Positions 42,319 to 51,734 of a stretch of DNA of 64,000 nt are shown one piece after another. The DNA is taken from assembly GCF_000025545.1 (NCBI RefSeq), contig NC_013889.1:1791501-1855500 (forward strand), written 5' to 3'. Position numbers and translations under genes: made by a program. The notes beneath the pieces were generated by a model that was not told where the DNA came from, ran no database searches, and worked only from the letters and a program-made list of their open reading frames with translations. Numbering within the stretch: the stretch's first letter is position 1; the number at the start of each line of letters is the position of its first letter. The DNA comes from Thioalkalivibrio sp. K90mix (lineage in GTDB: Bacteria > Pseudomonadota > Gammaproteobacteria > Ectothiorhodospirales > Ectothiorhodospiraceae).

Positions 42319-44694
42319 TCAATCATCCAGCCGCACGACCCGATTGCGCCCGCCCTTCTTGGCCACGTACATGGCCTCGTCCGCTCGCTTCACCCAGTCC
42401 CTGATCGACTCACCGGGGCGGCACTCCGCAACCCCCAGACTAATCGTCACAAGGCCCACACAGGGGAATGCCGTAGCAGTGACCTGCTCGCGCAGCTGTT
42501 CGGCCACATGCTGGCCACGCTCCGCGTCCGTTCCGGGCAGCAGGACCACAAACTCCTCGCCACCCCAGCGTCCCAGTACATCCGCCTCGCGCAGACGACC
42601 CTTCAGGGCATGCACCAGGAAGCGCAGGACCTCGTCGCCCACCTCGTGGCCGAACGTATCGTTGATACGCTTGAAGTGGTCGATATCCAGCAGCAGTAGC
42701 GAGCAGGGATGCGCGTAACGCTGCGCACGGCGCGCCTCCTGATCCAGGAGCGTCTCGAAGTAGCCACGGTTGGCGGCATCGGTCAGCGGGTCGTAGAAAG
42801 CCTGGTGCTCCAGGGCGGCCTCGAGTTCTTTCTGCCGCGTGATGTCGTGGAACATCGCGATGTAGTACTCGATCTCGCCCTGATCGTCGTGGATCGCGGT
42901 AACGACCTCGTGCAGGGGGAAGATCTCGCCATTCTTGCGGCGATTCCAGATCTCGCCCTGCCAGTGGCCCGTCTCGCGCACCGTGCGGAACATCTCCTGG
43001 TAGAAGTCGCGATCCTGGCGCCCGGAATTCAGGATGCGCGGATTTGCCCCCACGGCCTCCTCTTCGGTATATCCCGTGAGCTGCGTGAACGTTGCGTTCA
43101 CACGCTGGATGGTGCCCTCAACGTCCGTGATGAAGATGGCCTGGCTGGACTCGAAGGTCGCGGCCAGCAGACGCTGCTCCTGTTCGAGGTGATACTGCTC
43201 GGTAATATCCTGCACCGTGCCGACCATGCGCGCGGGCGTGCCGCAGGGGCTGAGCTCCACGGAGGCTAGCTCGCGCACCACGCGCTCTGTACCGTCCGGC
43301 CGCAGGATGCGGTGGGTCACATCGAACTGCTCCAGACCAGCCAGGGCTCGGTCTACCGCCGCCTGTACGCGTTCACGGTCCCCCGGGTGGACCGCCTGCA
43401 TGAACGCCCCATGCGTGCCCTCCCAGCGGGATCGTTCCATCCCGAAGATGCGATAGACCTCGTCCGACCAGCGAATCTCGTGCTTCTGGAAATCACTGAT
43501 CCAGTTGCCGACATGCGCGATGCTTTGTGCCAGGGCCAGTTCCTGCTCACTTCGGTGCAGAGCATGCTCGGCGCGCACCCGCTGCGTGATGTCCAGGATC
43601 ACGCCGTGCCAGAGCACACTCCCGTCGTCCAGAGCCTCCGGACTCGCGTGGCCCTCCAGCCAGGTCTCGCCGCGTTCGGGACTCATCACGCGATAGCGCT
43701 GCAACCAGGGTTCCAGCGATCGCATCGACGCTTCGATGCTCGCGCGGATGCGTTCCACGTCCTCCGGGTGGATCACGCGGAACACCGCCTCGGCATCGCG
43801 CATCGCCTCCTCGGGTGCAATCCCGAATATATCGGTCATCCCCTCGCTAGCGTATGGGTAGCAGCCACGCCCGTCGGGGTGCTGGCGGTACTGGTAAATC
43901 ACGCCGGGCAGGTTGCGGGCGATCTTTTCCAGGTGTCGCTCGGTCTCGACGCGCGCGCCGATATCCTGAAAAGCACCCACCAGTTCGGTCACCGCACCGG
44001 TTGCATCACGAATGGCGGTGATCTGGTCCTCCAGCCACTGCCAGTGGCCGTTGGGCATCCGCTGGCGGTAGTTCAGGCGGCAGAACCCTTGGGCCCCGTC
44101 GGACAGCCAGCGCCGCACCTGACAGACGCAGCGGCCATAGTCCTCCGGGGCGATGTGGGTTGTCAGCCAGTCCGGATTCGAGCTGATCTGCTCCGGGGCC
44201 CAACCGGTCACCGAGACCGAGTTGCGGCTGAGCCAGGTCATGGTGCCGAGGTTGTCCGGATGCATGGTGTAGATCACCGCGGGGCTGGCATGCAACAGGC
44301 TGTCCATGCGCTGCTCGGCCTGCTTGCGCGTACCGATATCGGCAACAGCCGCCAGTAGCGCCTCCGGGCTATCAATCGTCGCGGGGATACGGCTGATACT
44401 GATCTCGACCCAGCGGGCAAGGCCTGTGGCGTCCACCAGGCGAACCTCGACCTGGCAGTTGGGGCAGCCACCGTCAAGCAGACCGCGGCGTCGCGCCTCG
44501 CAGGGCTCGACATCCTCGGGGAGCAGGCGCTCGCGCAACCATCCCCCGACCAGATCCCCAGGGTCGCAGGCCAGCATCTCCCCCAGACGCGGGTTCGCGC
44601 GCAGGATGCGCCCCTCCGTGTCCATCTCGGCCAGCCCAACCGGGGCATGCTCGAACAGCGCGGCGTAGCCGTGGGCCGCACAAATCTCCGTCAT
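42319..44694 (-). CDS. multi-PAS diguanylate cyclase
   Basis: 791 residues. About five PAS/PAC units (starts near 8, 130, 258, 385 and 505; several with WSDEVYRIFGMER or GYTEEEAVG type cores), then a GGDEF domain from about 625 with ALVV-type metal residues in LLLLDIDHFKRINDTFGHEVGD and active site GRWGGEEFVVLLPG; I-site READ precedes it, so product inhibition is likely. No EAL domain and no membrane segment. It is a paralog of the frameshifted gene 40 bp downstream. Confidence 0.93.
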   Translation of the reverse strand: MTEICAAHGYAALFEHAPVGLAEMDTEGRILRANPRLGEMLACDPGDLVGGWLRERLLPEDVEPCEARRRGLLDGGCPNCQVEVRLVDATGLARWVEISISRIPATIDSPEALLAAVADIGTRKQAEQRMDSLLHASPAVIYTMHPDNLGTMTWLSRNSVSVTGWAPEQISSNPDWLTTHIAPEDYGRCVCQVRRWLSDGAQGFCRLNYRQRMPNGHWQWLEDQITAIRDATGAVTELVGAFQDIGARVETERHLEKIARNLPGVIYQYRQHPDGRGCYPYASEGMTDIFGIAPEEAMRDAEAVFRVIHPEDVERIRASIEASMRSLEPWLQRYRVMSPERGETWLEGHASPEALDDGSVLWHGVILDITQRVRAEHALHRSEQELALAQSIAHVGNWISDFQKHEIRWSDEVYRIFGMERSRWEGTHGAFMQAVHPGDRERVQAAVDRALAGLEQFDVTHRILRPDGTERVVRELASVELSPCGTPARMVGTVQDITEQYHLEQEQRLLAATFESSQAIFITDVEGTIQRVNATFTQLTGYTEEEAVGANPRILNSGRQDRDFYQEMFRTVRETGHWQGEIWNRRKNGEIFPLHEVVTAIHDDQGEIEYYIAMFHDITRQKELEAALEHQAFYDPLTDAANRGYFETLLDQEARRAQRYAHPCSLLLLDIDHFKRINDTFGHEVGDEVLRFLVHALKGRLREADVLGRWGGEEFVVLLPGTDAERGQHVAEQLREQVTATAFPCVGLVTISLGVAECRPGESIRDWVKRADEAMYVAKKGGRNRVVRLDD

Positions 44695-44854
44695 TCCTAG
44701 TCCTTGCCCGTCTCGAAAAGGCCTGCCTGGCCTTTCCTCCCCCTGGCGGGAGTATCCACGGACCCGTTAATGGATCCTTATAGTCGGTCTAAACCCTACC
44801 ACAGGGGTCGGACTTTTTCGTATACCCCCGCAAGAATCGAGAAGTACAGGACGC

Positions 44855-44882
44855 AAAAAAAAGCCCCCGGGAAACCGGGGGC
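44855..44882 (-). terminator. Rho-independent terminator of the gcv operon
   Basis: Minus-strand stem GCCCCCGG / CCGGGGGC with loop TTTC, then eight T. It lies about 30 bp after the gcvPB stop codon. Confidence 0.9.
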
Positions 44883-44910
44883 CCTGACAGCACAACCGAA
44901 CGTGACCGGA

Positions 44911-46422
44911 TTAGCCGCTGGTGCCCGTACGCGGGGCCGGCTCGCCTTCATCCGTACTCGGCTCCTGGTACACCACGTCCAGCGCCTTGGCCGCGGCCAC
45001 CTCGTTGAAGCGGCGGTTGGGCAGGTTGTGCGGCGACGCCTTGATGGTGTCGATGTCGCGGCCGGCCTCTTCCAGAATCGCAACCATCGCCTCGACGAAG
45101 CCGTCCAGCGTCTCCTTCGACTCGGTCTCGGTCGGCTCGACCAGCAGGCACTCCGGCACCAGCAGCGGGAAGTAGGTGGTCGGCGCATGGTAGCCGTGGT
45201 CCAGCAGGCGCTTGGCGACATCCCCCGCAGTCAAGCCCAGTTCCTTCGCCTGCTTCTTCAGCGTAACGATGAACTCGTGGGTCGCACGGCGCTCGGGATA
45301 AGCCAGGTCGAACCCGGCGCTCTCCAGTTCGCGCGCCAGGTAGTTGGCGTTCAGTGTGGCGAACTCGGACACGCGCTGCATGCCCTCGCGCCCCAGCATG
45401 CGCATGTAGACATAGGCGCGCAGCAGCACCCCGGCGTTGCCGGCAAACGCGGACAGGCGGCCGATGGTCTCGGGATAGTCCGTCTCGGTGGCAAAACGGT
45501 AGCCACCCTCGCCGTTCTCGATCACGTGCGGCACCGGCAGGTACGGCAGCAGGCGCTCGCCGACACCGACCGCACCGGAACCCGGACCGCCCCCGCCATG
45601 CGGCGTGGAGAAGGTCTTGTGCAGGTTCATGTGGATCACGTCGAACCCCATGTCGCCCGGGCGCACCTTGCCGAGGATCGCGTTCAGGTTGGCGCCGTCG
45701 TAGTACAGCAGGCCGCCGGCGTCGTGCACGATCTTCGCGATCTCGGAGATACGACGCTCGAACACGCCCACGGTGGACGGGTTGGTCAGCATGATCCCGG
45801 CGGTCTGCGGCCCAACGGCCTCCTTCAGCGCCTCGAGGTTCACGTCGCCGCTTGCGTCGGTGGGGATCTCGCGTACCTCGTAGCCGCACATGATTGCGGT
45901 GGCCGGATTGGTGCCGTGCGCGGCGTCCGGGACGATGATCTCGCGGCGTTCGCTGTCGCCGCGCGCATCGTGATAGGCGCGGATCATCGCCACCCCGGTG
46001 TACTCGCCCTGCGCACCGGCCATCGGCGCCAGCGACACGGCCTTCATGCCGGTCACGTCCTTCAGCATCTCCTGCAGCTCGAACATGGTGTGCAGGAAGC
46101 CCTGGCTGTGGCTGGCCGGGGCATGCGGGTGCCGGTTCAGGAAGCCGGGCAGCATGGCCAGGCTGTTACAGGCGCGCGGGTTGTACTTCATCGTGCACGA
46201 GCCCAGCGGGTAGAACTCGGTATCGATGGAGAAGTTCTTTTGCGACAACCGCGTGTAGTGACGCACCACATCCAGCTCCGAGGCCGCAGGCAGGCCAGGG
46301 GCCGATTTGCGCTGCAGGTTCGCGGGGATGGCGGTCGTGGCATGCGCGCGCGGCGCCTGGGCCACGGCCGAGCGACCGGCACGCGAACGTTCGAAGATCA
46401 GATGGTTTTCCGTGGTGTTCAT
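44911..46422 (-). CDS. gcvPB: glycine dehydrogenase (decarboxylating) subunit 2
   Basis: 503 residues. The pyridoxal-phosphate half of the split P-protein: [20 protein letters not shown] carries the Schiff-base lysine. [14 protein letters not shown] near the N terminus is characteristic. Together with GcvPA it decarboxylates glycine and loads GcvH. Last gene of gcvT-gcvH-gcvPA-tpx-gcvPB. The last 15 residues ([17 protein letters not shown] region) are a non-conserved tail. Confidence 0.95.
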   Translation of the reverse strand: MNTTENHLIFERSRAGRSAVAQAPRAHATTAIPANLQRKSAPGLPAASELDVVRHYTRLSQKNFSIDTEFYPLGSCTMKYNPRACNSLAMLPGFLNRHPHAPASHSQGFLHTMFELQEMLKDVTGMKAVSLAPMAGAQGEYTGVAMIRAYHDARGDSERREIIVPDAAHGTNPATAIMCGYEVREIPTDASGDVNLEALKEAVGPQTAGIMLTNPSTVGVFERRISEIAKIVHDAGGLLYYDGANLNAILGKVRPGDMGFDVIHMNLHKTFSTPHGGGGPGSGAVGVGERLLPYLPVPHVIENGEGGYRFATETDYPETIGRLSAFAGNAGVLLRAYVYMRMLGREGMQRVSEFATLNANYLARELESAGFDLAYPERRATHEFIVTLKKQAKELGLTAGDVAKRLLDHGYHAPTTYFPLLVPECLLVEPTETESKETLDGFVEAMVAILEEAGRDIDTIKASPHNLPNRRFNEVAAAKALDVVYQEPSTDEGEPAPRTGTSG

Positions 46423-46498
46423 AGCGGTTTCTCGCTTCAGGAATTCGTGGAAGGCGCCGGGGCCTGGTCACCCGGGCCCGGCGCCTGCAGCCCGTCGT

Positions 46499-47026
46499 TT
46501 ATTGCGTCGGGCTCAGATCGGCCCGGTCGTCCAGGGCCTTGAAGATGGCGTCGTAGTCCGGCTCCTCGCCGATCTCGGAGACCAGCTCCGCGTGCATCAC
46601 CAGATTGTCGGTATCCAGCAGCACGACACCGCGGGCGGTGATGCCCTCCAGCGGACCGTCCTGGATCAGCACGCCGTAGTCCTTGGCGAAGTTGCGATCG
46701 CGCATCATCGACAGCACGGTCACACGCTCAAGGTTCTCGGCGGCGCAGAAGCGGCCCATCGCGAACGGCAGGTCGGCGGAGACCACCAGGATCTCCAGAT
46801 CCGGGCGCTGCTTGACCATGTCCTCGAACTTCTTGGTGGACTCGGCACAGACCGGGGTGTCCAGACTGGGCACGATCGAGATCAGCTTGCGCTTGTCGCC
46901 AAAGTGGGCGAGCGAGACGTCCTCGAGGTCCTTGGTCGTCAGCTTGAAATCCGGGGCCGGCGAGCCGACGTGCGGCAGGTCGCCGTTGGTATGGATCGGA
47001 TTACCCTTCAGTTTGACTTCGGCCAT
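46499..47026 (-). CDS. tpx: thiol peroxidase Tpx
   Basis: 175 residues. Peroxidatic Cys60 in VPSLDTPVCAEST and resolving Cys94 in MGRFCAAENL, the spacing of atypical 2-Cys Tpx. It reduces peroxides with thioredoxin. It is placed between gcvPA and gcvPB on the same strand with gaps of about 50 and 76 bp, and so is probably transcribed within the glycine cleavage operon. I see no separate promoter. Confidence 0.95.
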   Translation of the reverse strand: MAEVKLKGNPIHTNGDLPHVGSPAPDFKLTTKDLEDVSLAHFGDKRKLISIVPSLDTPVCAESTKKFEDMVKQRPDLEILVVSADLPFAMGRFCAAENLERVTVLSMMRDRNFAKDYGVLIQDGPLEGITARGVVLLDTDNLVMHAELVSEIGEEPDYDAIFKALDDRADLSPTQ

Positions 47027-47076
47027 GGCGTGCCTCCTCAGGCTTGTGGTGTATGGCGCGTCGGGTGCGGCCCGCG

Positions 47077-48435
47077 TCAGGCGGCCTTCGCCTGCTCGCA
47101 GGTCGTCACATACTGCTCCAGATCGGCATCCGTCTTGGTCTCGGTCGCGCAGGCCAGCACGCAGCCGTCGAGCTGGGCATAGTCGCGGCCCAGCTGGTAT
47201 CCGGCCAGCACGCCGGCATCGGCCATCGCCTGCACGCGGCCCGCGGCGTCCCCGCCGAAGTCCAGCGCGACCTCGTGGAAGTACTCGCCGGTAAAGCGCG
47301 GCTTGATGCCCTTGGCCGCCAGCTTCTCCACCAGCGCGTGGGTGTTGGCGTAGCAGGCCTCGGCCACGCGGGTCAGACCCTCGTCACCCAGCATGGACAT
47401 GTGGATCGTCGCGGCGGTGACCACCAGGCCCTGGTTGGTGCAGATGTTCGAGGTCGCCTTGGAGCGGCGGATGTGCTGCTCGCGGGCCTGCAGTGTCAGC
47501 ACGTAGCCCGGCTTGCCGTCGGCATCCTCGGCGCGGCCGACGATACGCCCCGGCATCTGCCGGATGTGCTTCTTGCGCGTGGTCATGAAGCCGAAGTACG
47601 GCCCGCCGGAGGACAGCGGGGCACCCAGCGGCTGGCCCTCGCCCACCACGATATCGACGCCGTTCTCGCCCCACTCACCCGGCGGCTTCAGCAGCGCCAG
47701 CGAGACCGGGTTGACCACGGCGATCACCGGGACCTCGCGCTGCTCGGCCCAGCCGGTGAGCGCGTCGACATCTTCCAGGATGCCGAAGAAGTTCGGCTGG
47801 CTGATGATCATCGCGGTCACGTCGTCGTCCGCGAACGGCGCCAGCGCATCGACCGGCGTCTGGCCAGAGGTCTCGTCGAACGGGATCTCGACCAGCTCGA
47901 TGCCCTGGTTACCGATCAGGGTGTGGATCACGCGGCGATAATCCGGATGCAGCGCGCCTGGCACGAGGATCTTCTTGCTCTTCGAGCGGCGGTTCACGCG
48001 CACGGCCATCAGCACGGCCTCGGCCAGCGCGGAGGCGCCGTCGTACAGCGAGGCGTTGGAGGCCTCCATACCGGTCAGACGGCTGATCATGGTCTGGTAT
48101 TCGTAGATCAGCTGCAGCGTGCCCTGGCTGGCCTCCGCCTGGTACGGCGTGTAGGCACTGTAGAACTCGCCACGCGTGGCGATCTGCCACACGGCCGCCG
48201 GGATATGGTGCTCGTAGGCCCCGGCGCCGATGAAATTGGACGCCATGCCGTCCCGCGCCGCACGCTCCTGCATCAGACGCGAGATCGCCATCTCGTTCAG
48301 TCCCTCGGGGACCTTTTCGAGCGCCGGCGCGCGCAGTTCTTTCGGGATCTCGTCGAACAGATCCTCGATGGAATCGGCGCCGATGCGGTCGAGCATCGAG
48401 CGGATGTCTTCTTCGGTATGCGGGATAAAGGGCAT
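47077..48435 (-). CDS. gcvPA: glycine dehydrogenase (decarboxylating) subunit 1
   Basis: 452 residues. [20 protein letters not shown] start, then [20 protein letters not shown] and [20 protein letters not shown], hallmark blocks of the N-terminal half of P-protein; this half lacks the cofactor lysine. It forms an alpha2beta2 enzyme with GcvPB. Normal length. It follows gcvH by about 120 bp. Confidence 0.95.
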   Translation of the reverse strand: MPFIPHTEEDIRSMLDRIGADSIEDLFDEIPKELRAPALEKVPEGLNEMAISRLMQERAARDGMASNFIGAGAYEHHIPAAVWQIATRGEFYSAYTPYQAEASQGTLQLIYEYQTMISRLTGMEASNASLYDGASALAEAVLMAVRVNRRSKSKKILVPGALHPDYRRVIHTLIGNQGIELVEIPFDETSGQTPVDALAPFADDDVTAMIISQPNFFGILEDVDALTGWAEQREVPVIAVVNPVSLALLKPPGEWGENGVDIVVGEGQPLGAPLSSGGPYFGFMTTRKKHIRQMPGRIVGRAEDADGKPGYVLTLQAREQHIRRSKATSNICTNQGLVVTAATIHMSMLGDEGLTRVAEACYANTHALVEKLAAKGIKPRFTGEYFHEVALDFGGDAAGRVQAMADAGVLAGYQLGRDYAQLDGCVLACATETKTDADLEQYVTTCEQAKAA

Positions 48436-48553
48436 GTCGTACTCGCTTTCGCTACTGCGAAGTTCGGATCGGGCCCCGGGCCGGATGCCCGGGGCGCCTT
48501 CTCGTTCCTGCCGGGCCGGCTCCGTCAGGAACCGCCCCGTGGGGAACGTCGGA

Positions 48554-48946
48554 TCAGGACTCGGCCTCGACGTGCGCCGCGTAGGCGTCGGCGTCCATCA
48601 GGGCGTCGAGCTGGCTCGCGTCGGAGGGCTTCATCTTGAACAGCCAGCCCTCGTCGAACGGCGACTCGTTGACCTTTTCGGGGCTGTCGGCCAGCTCTTC
48701 GTTGGCCTCGGTCACCTCGCCGGACAGCGGGGCATACACATCCGAGGCGGCCTTGACCGACTCGACCGTCGCGCAGGCGGAGCCGGCCTCGACCGAGCTG
48801 CCCGCCTCCGGGGCCTCCACGAACACCAGATCGCCCAGCAGTTCCTGCGCGTGATCGGTAATGCCGATGGTCACGCTGCCGTCAGCCTCCTGGCGCACCC
48901 ACTCGTGGCTCTTGGTGTACTTCAGATCCTTCGGTGCTTCGCTCAT
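48554..48946 (-). CDS. gcvH: glycine cleavage system H protein
   Basis: 130 residues from the ATG at 48946 (AAGGAAG upstream). Lipoyl lysine expected in [40 protein letters not shown] start and [11 protein letters not shown] end are typical. It shuttles the aminomethyl group between P, T and L proteins. The L protein (lpd) is not in the window. Confidence 0.95.
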   Translation of the reverse strand: MSEAPKDLKYTKSHEWVRQEADGSVTIGITDHAQELLGDLVFVEAPEAGSSVEAGSACATVESVKAASDVYAPLSGEVTEANEELADSPEKVNESPFDEGWLFKMKPSDASQLDALMDADAYAAHVEAES

Positions 48947-49020
48947 GACGTCTTCCTTTTTCGTTTGGATCCCGCCTGCGCAGTGTAGTCTGTGGCAAGC
49001 GGCATGAGGCAATAAAATCG

Positions 49021-50118
49021 CTAGCGATTCAGTTCGATCTGTGGCTCGCCGTTACGCACGAATACGGGCTTGACCACCCGCACCGGCAGCATGCGCCCGC
49101 GGATGTCGGCCTGCAGTTCCTCGGCATCCACCGCGGCCGGGATGCGCGCAAACGCAACCGACACGCCGAGGCTCGGCGAGAAGCTGCCGGAGGTCACCAC
49201 GCCGTCGCCGGCCGCGGTCTCGATACGGGTGCCGCCGCGCAGCACGCCGCGACCCTCGAGCACCAGCCCGACCATGCGCTCCGGCACACCCTCGGCCTTC
49301 CACTGTTCGATGGCCTTGCGGCCGATGAAGTCGCGCTCGGCGTCCTTCAGGGCGATGGTCCAGCCGAGATTCGCGGTCAGCGGATTGGTCTGGTCGTCCA
49401 TATCCGTGCCGTAGAGGTTCATGCCGGCCTCCAGGCGCAGCGTGTCGCGCGCACCCAGGCCGATCGGGTTCACACCGGCGTCCTTCAGCTGTTCCCAGAA
49501 GCCGTCGGCCTCAGCTTCCGGCAGCATCACCTCGAAGCCGTCCTCGCCGGTGTAGCCGGTGCGGGCAACGAACCAGGAGTCGTTCCAGACGGCGGAGAAC
49601 GGCTTGAGATCGCCGGCCGAGCGCAGGTCTTCCGGCAGCAGCGGCAGCGTCTTCTCCACCGCCTGCGGGCCCTGGATCGCGATCAGCGCGAACTCCGGGC
49701 GCGGCTCGACGTTCGCGTCGAAGCCCTTTACCACCTGCTGCATGTGGGCGATATCGCCCTCGGCGGTCGCGGCATTGACTACGGCGCGGTAGCTGTCGCC
49801 CCCGGTCCAGTAGATGATCAGGTCGTCGATCACGCCACCGGCCTCGTTCAGCATGCAGCTGTACAGGGCGCGACCCTCGGTCTTCAGCTTGGCGACGTCA
49901 TTGGCCAGCAGGTAGCGCAGAAAGGCCTGCGCCTGCGGGCCGTGGATATCGACGACCTGCATGTGCGAGACATCGAACATACCGGCCCCGGCGCGCACCA
50001 TCTTGTGCTCCTCCATCTGGGAGCCGTAGTGCAGCGGCATCTCCCAGCCGGCGAAGTCGACCAGCTTGGCCCCGGCGCGCTGGTGCGCGGCGTGAAGCGG
50101 CGTTTTCTTCAAAGTCAT
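49021..50118 (-). CDS. gcvT: glycine cleavage system T protein (aminomethyltransferase)
   Basis: 365 residues from the ATG at 50118. [20 protein letters not shown] start, [34 protein letters not shown] and [12 protein letters not shown], all typical. It transfers the methylene unit to tetrahydrofolate and releases ammonia. First gene of the operon; a tandem glycine riboswitch with terminator lies about 90-340 bp upstream. Confidence 0.95.
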   Translation of the reverse strand: MTLKKTPLHAAHQRAGAKLVDFAGWEMPLHYGSQMEEHKMVRAGAGMFDVSHMQVVDIHGPQAQAFLRYLLANDVAKLKTEGRALYSCMLNEAGGVIDDLIIYWTGGDSYRAVVNAATAEGDIAHMQQVVKGFDANVEPRPEFALIAIQGPQAVEKTLPLLPEDLRSAGDLKPFSAVWNDSWFVARTGYTGEDGFEVMLPEAEADGFWEQLKDAGVNPIGLGARDTLRLEAGMNLYGTDMDDQTNPLTANLGWTIALKDAERDFIGRKAIEQWKAEGVPERMVGLVLEGRGVLRGGTRIETAAGDGVVTSGSFSPSLGVSVAFARIPAAVDAEELQADIRGRMLPVRVVKPVFVRNGEPQIELNR

Positions 50119-50208
50119 CTTGTGTCGCCTTGCATCCGTGTTCGTGAGACGGGCCGCCTCCCGGCCCGACGCGGCCCCTGCCATACACGCGGCGCGTACG
50201 CGGGGCAT

Positions 50209-50248
50209 AAAAAAAGGGCGGCCAGCAGGGTCTACCTGCCAGCCGCCC
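50209..50248 (-). terminator. expression-platform terminator of the glycine riboswitch
   Basis: Minus-strand stem GGGGCGGCTGGCAGG / CCTGCTGGCCGCCC (50216-50248) followed by seven T (50209-50215). It directly follows aptamer 2 and precedes gcvT, so glycine binding probably prevents its formation. Confidence 0.85.
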
Positions 50249-50457
50249 CTCTGTCCTGAAACCTGAGAGTTTGCGCCGTGCCAGCGATTACTCGCTGCAG
50301 GGCCGCCCCCTTCGGTGGGCCGTCGCCGGCCGCTCTCCAGAGTGTGTCTTCTGCACCGTTCCGGTCCGGTAGCCTGAGCGATTCCGGGCGGATGTTGCGC
50401 CTTCGGCGTCTGCCAATCGACTTGCGATCGCAGATCTCTTCCAGAACGGTGTGCGGG
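50249..50457 (-). promoter_or_regulatory. tandem glycine riboswitch
   Basis: Two related aptamers on the minus strand. Aptamer 1 (about 50457-50346) has TCTGGAAGAG, GCCGAAGGCGCAAC and CTCAGGCTACCGGACCGGA. Aptamer 2 (about 50345-50249) has TCTGGAGAGCGG, CACCGAAGGGG and AAACTCTCAGGTTTCAGGAC then AGAG. These are the signature blocks of the glycine riboswitch class. It controls the gcv operon as an ON switch through the following terminator. Confidence 0.93.
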
Positions 50458-50637
50458 CAATGTCGGGCACCCGCAGACGAAACTAATTGTACACCCAAAT
50501 ACCTCCTTCGCGAAAGCCCGGACGGGTGGCGGCGACTTTTCGGCGGCGGGCTTGCAGCCCCACTTCACCCCAAGCCGAACCTCAGGGGCGCTGCCACTAC
50601 ACGCCGCGCAAGAACAGTACCGGAGCCCGCGCCAGCG

Positions 50638-51567
50638 CTACAGCGCCAGGTCGATCGCCAGAAGCGCGACGAAGCCGACCAGCACGCCGACGGTCGCCTG
50701 GGCCTCGTGCCCCTTGCGGTGCGATTCGGGGATGATTTCGTGGCTGATCACGAACAGCATCGCCCCCGCGGCGAAGGCCAGGCCCCAGGGCAGCAAGAAT
50801 TCCATCAGCGTGATCGCGCCGGCCCCGATCAACCCGCCGATCGGCTGCACCAGGCCGGTCAGCAGGGTTACGCCGAACGCGGCCCACTTGCTGTAGCCCA
50901 GCGAGAGGAGCGCAATCGCCACCACCAGCCCTTCCGGGATGTTCTGCAGACCGATCGCGATCGCCAGGGTGATGCCATCGCTGACATCGTCGCCGCCGAA
51001 GCCGACCCCGACGGCCAGACCCTCCGGCAGGTTGTGCAGGGCGATCGCAAAGATGAACAGCCACACCCGCCGGATCTTCGCGGGATCGGCCCCGCTTTGG
51101 GGGCCGATGTGAAAGTGCTCGTGCGGGACCAGCTTGTGCAGCGCCAGCAGGGCCCCGCCGCCGAGGGCCATGCCTACCGACAACACCAGGATCGCCATGC
51201 CGACCCCGCCGTACTGAACCTCGGCGTGCTCCACCGATGGCAGCACCAGTTCGAAGGCTGTGGCCGAGAGCATGACCCCGGCCCCGAAGCCCATCATCGC
51301 GTCCTCGACCGACTGGCTGATACGCCGCAGGAAAAAGATCGGAATCGCGCCCACGGCGGTCATCAGACCGGCAACAAAGCTCGCCAGCAGACCGATCTGC
51401 AGGGTGCTCATGTCCGCGATACGACCTTCCAGCGTCGGCCAGATCACGCTGACCAGCCAGATGAACGCCGCCAATACGATCAGTGACCCGACCAGAAAAA
51501 CCCGCGGGACGGGCTTGGCCGAACCCTCGGTGTCCTGGTCAATCTGCTCCTGTCGATCCTGCGTCAT
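50638..51567 (-). CDS. ZIP-family metal transporter
   Basis: 309 residues from the ATG at 51567, which has AGGGA at six bases; an ATG at 51573 touches the AGGGA. Eight membrane helices. The ZIP signature in helices IV-V is present: FAIALHNLPEGLAVGVGFGG and IGLQNIPEGLVVAIALLS, plus ISHEIIPESHRKGHE late. A His-bearing loop VPHEHFHIGP lies between helices III and IV. Probable zinc or iron import across the inner membrane; the metal cannot be assigned. Confidence 0.9.
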   Translation of the reverse strand: MTQDRQEQIDQDTEGSAKPVPRVFLVGSLIVLAAFIWLVSVIWPTLEGRIADMSTLQIGLLASFVAGLMTAVGAIPIFFLRRISQSVEDAMMGFGAGVMLSATAFELVLPSVEHAEVQYGGVGMAILVLSVGMALGGGALLALHKLVPHEHFHIGPQSGADPAKIRRVWLFIFAIALHNLPEGLAVGVGFGGDDVSDGITLAIAIGLQNIPEGLVVAIALLSLGYSKWAAFGVTLLTGLVQPIGGLIGAGAITLMEFLLPWGLAFAAGAMLFVISHEIIPESHRKGHEAQATVGVLVGFVALLAIDLAL

Positions 51568-51734
51568 AGTCATTCCCTGAGACCCATTCCCTTTGCTGTT
51601 GAGAAGGCGGGATTTCAACCCGGTTCCCGCCTGTTTTCTATTGCGGTGTTCGAGATTGCCTATCGTCAACGCGGAAAAGGCGCGGTACATTCGCCCGGAG
51701 CGCCCCCTGCATGCCCGGCAAAAGGACCTTCGCA

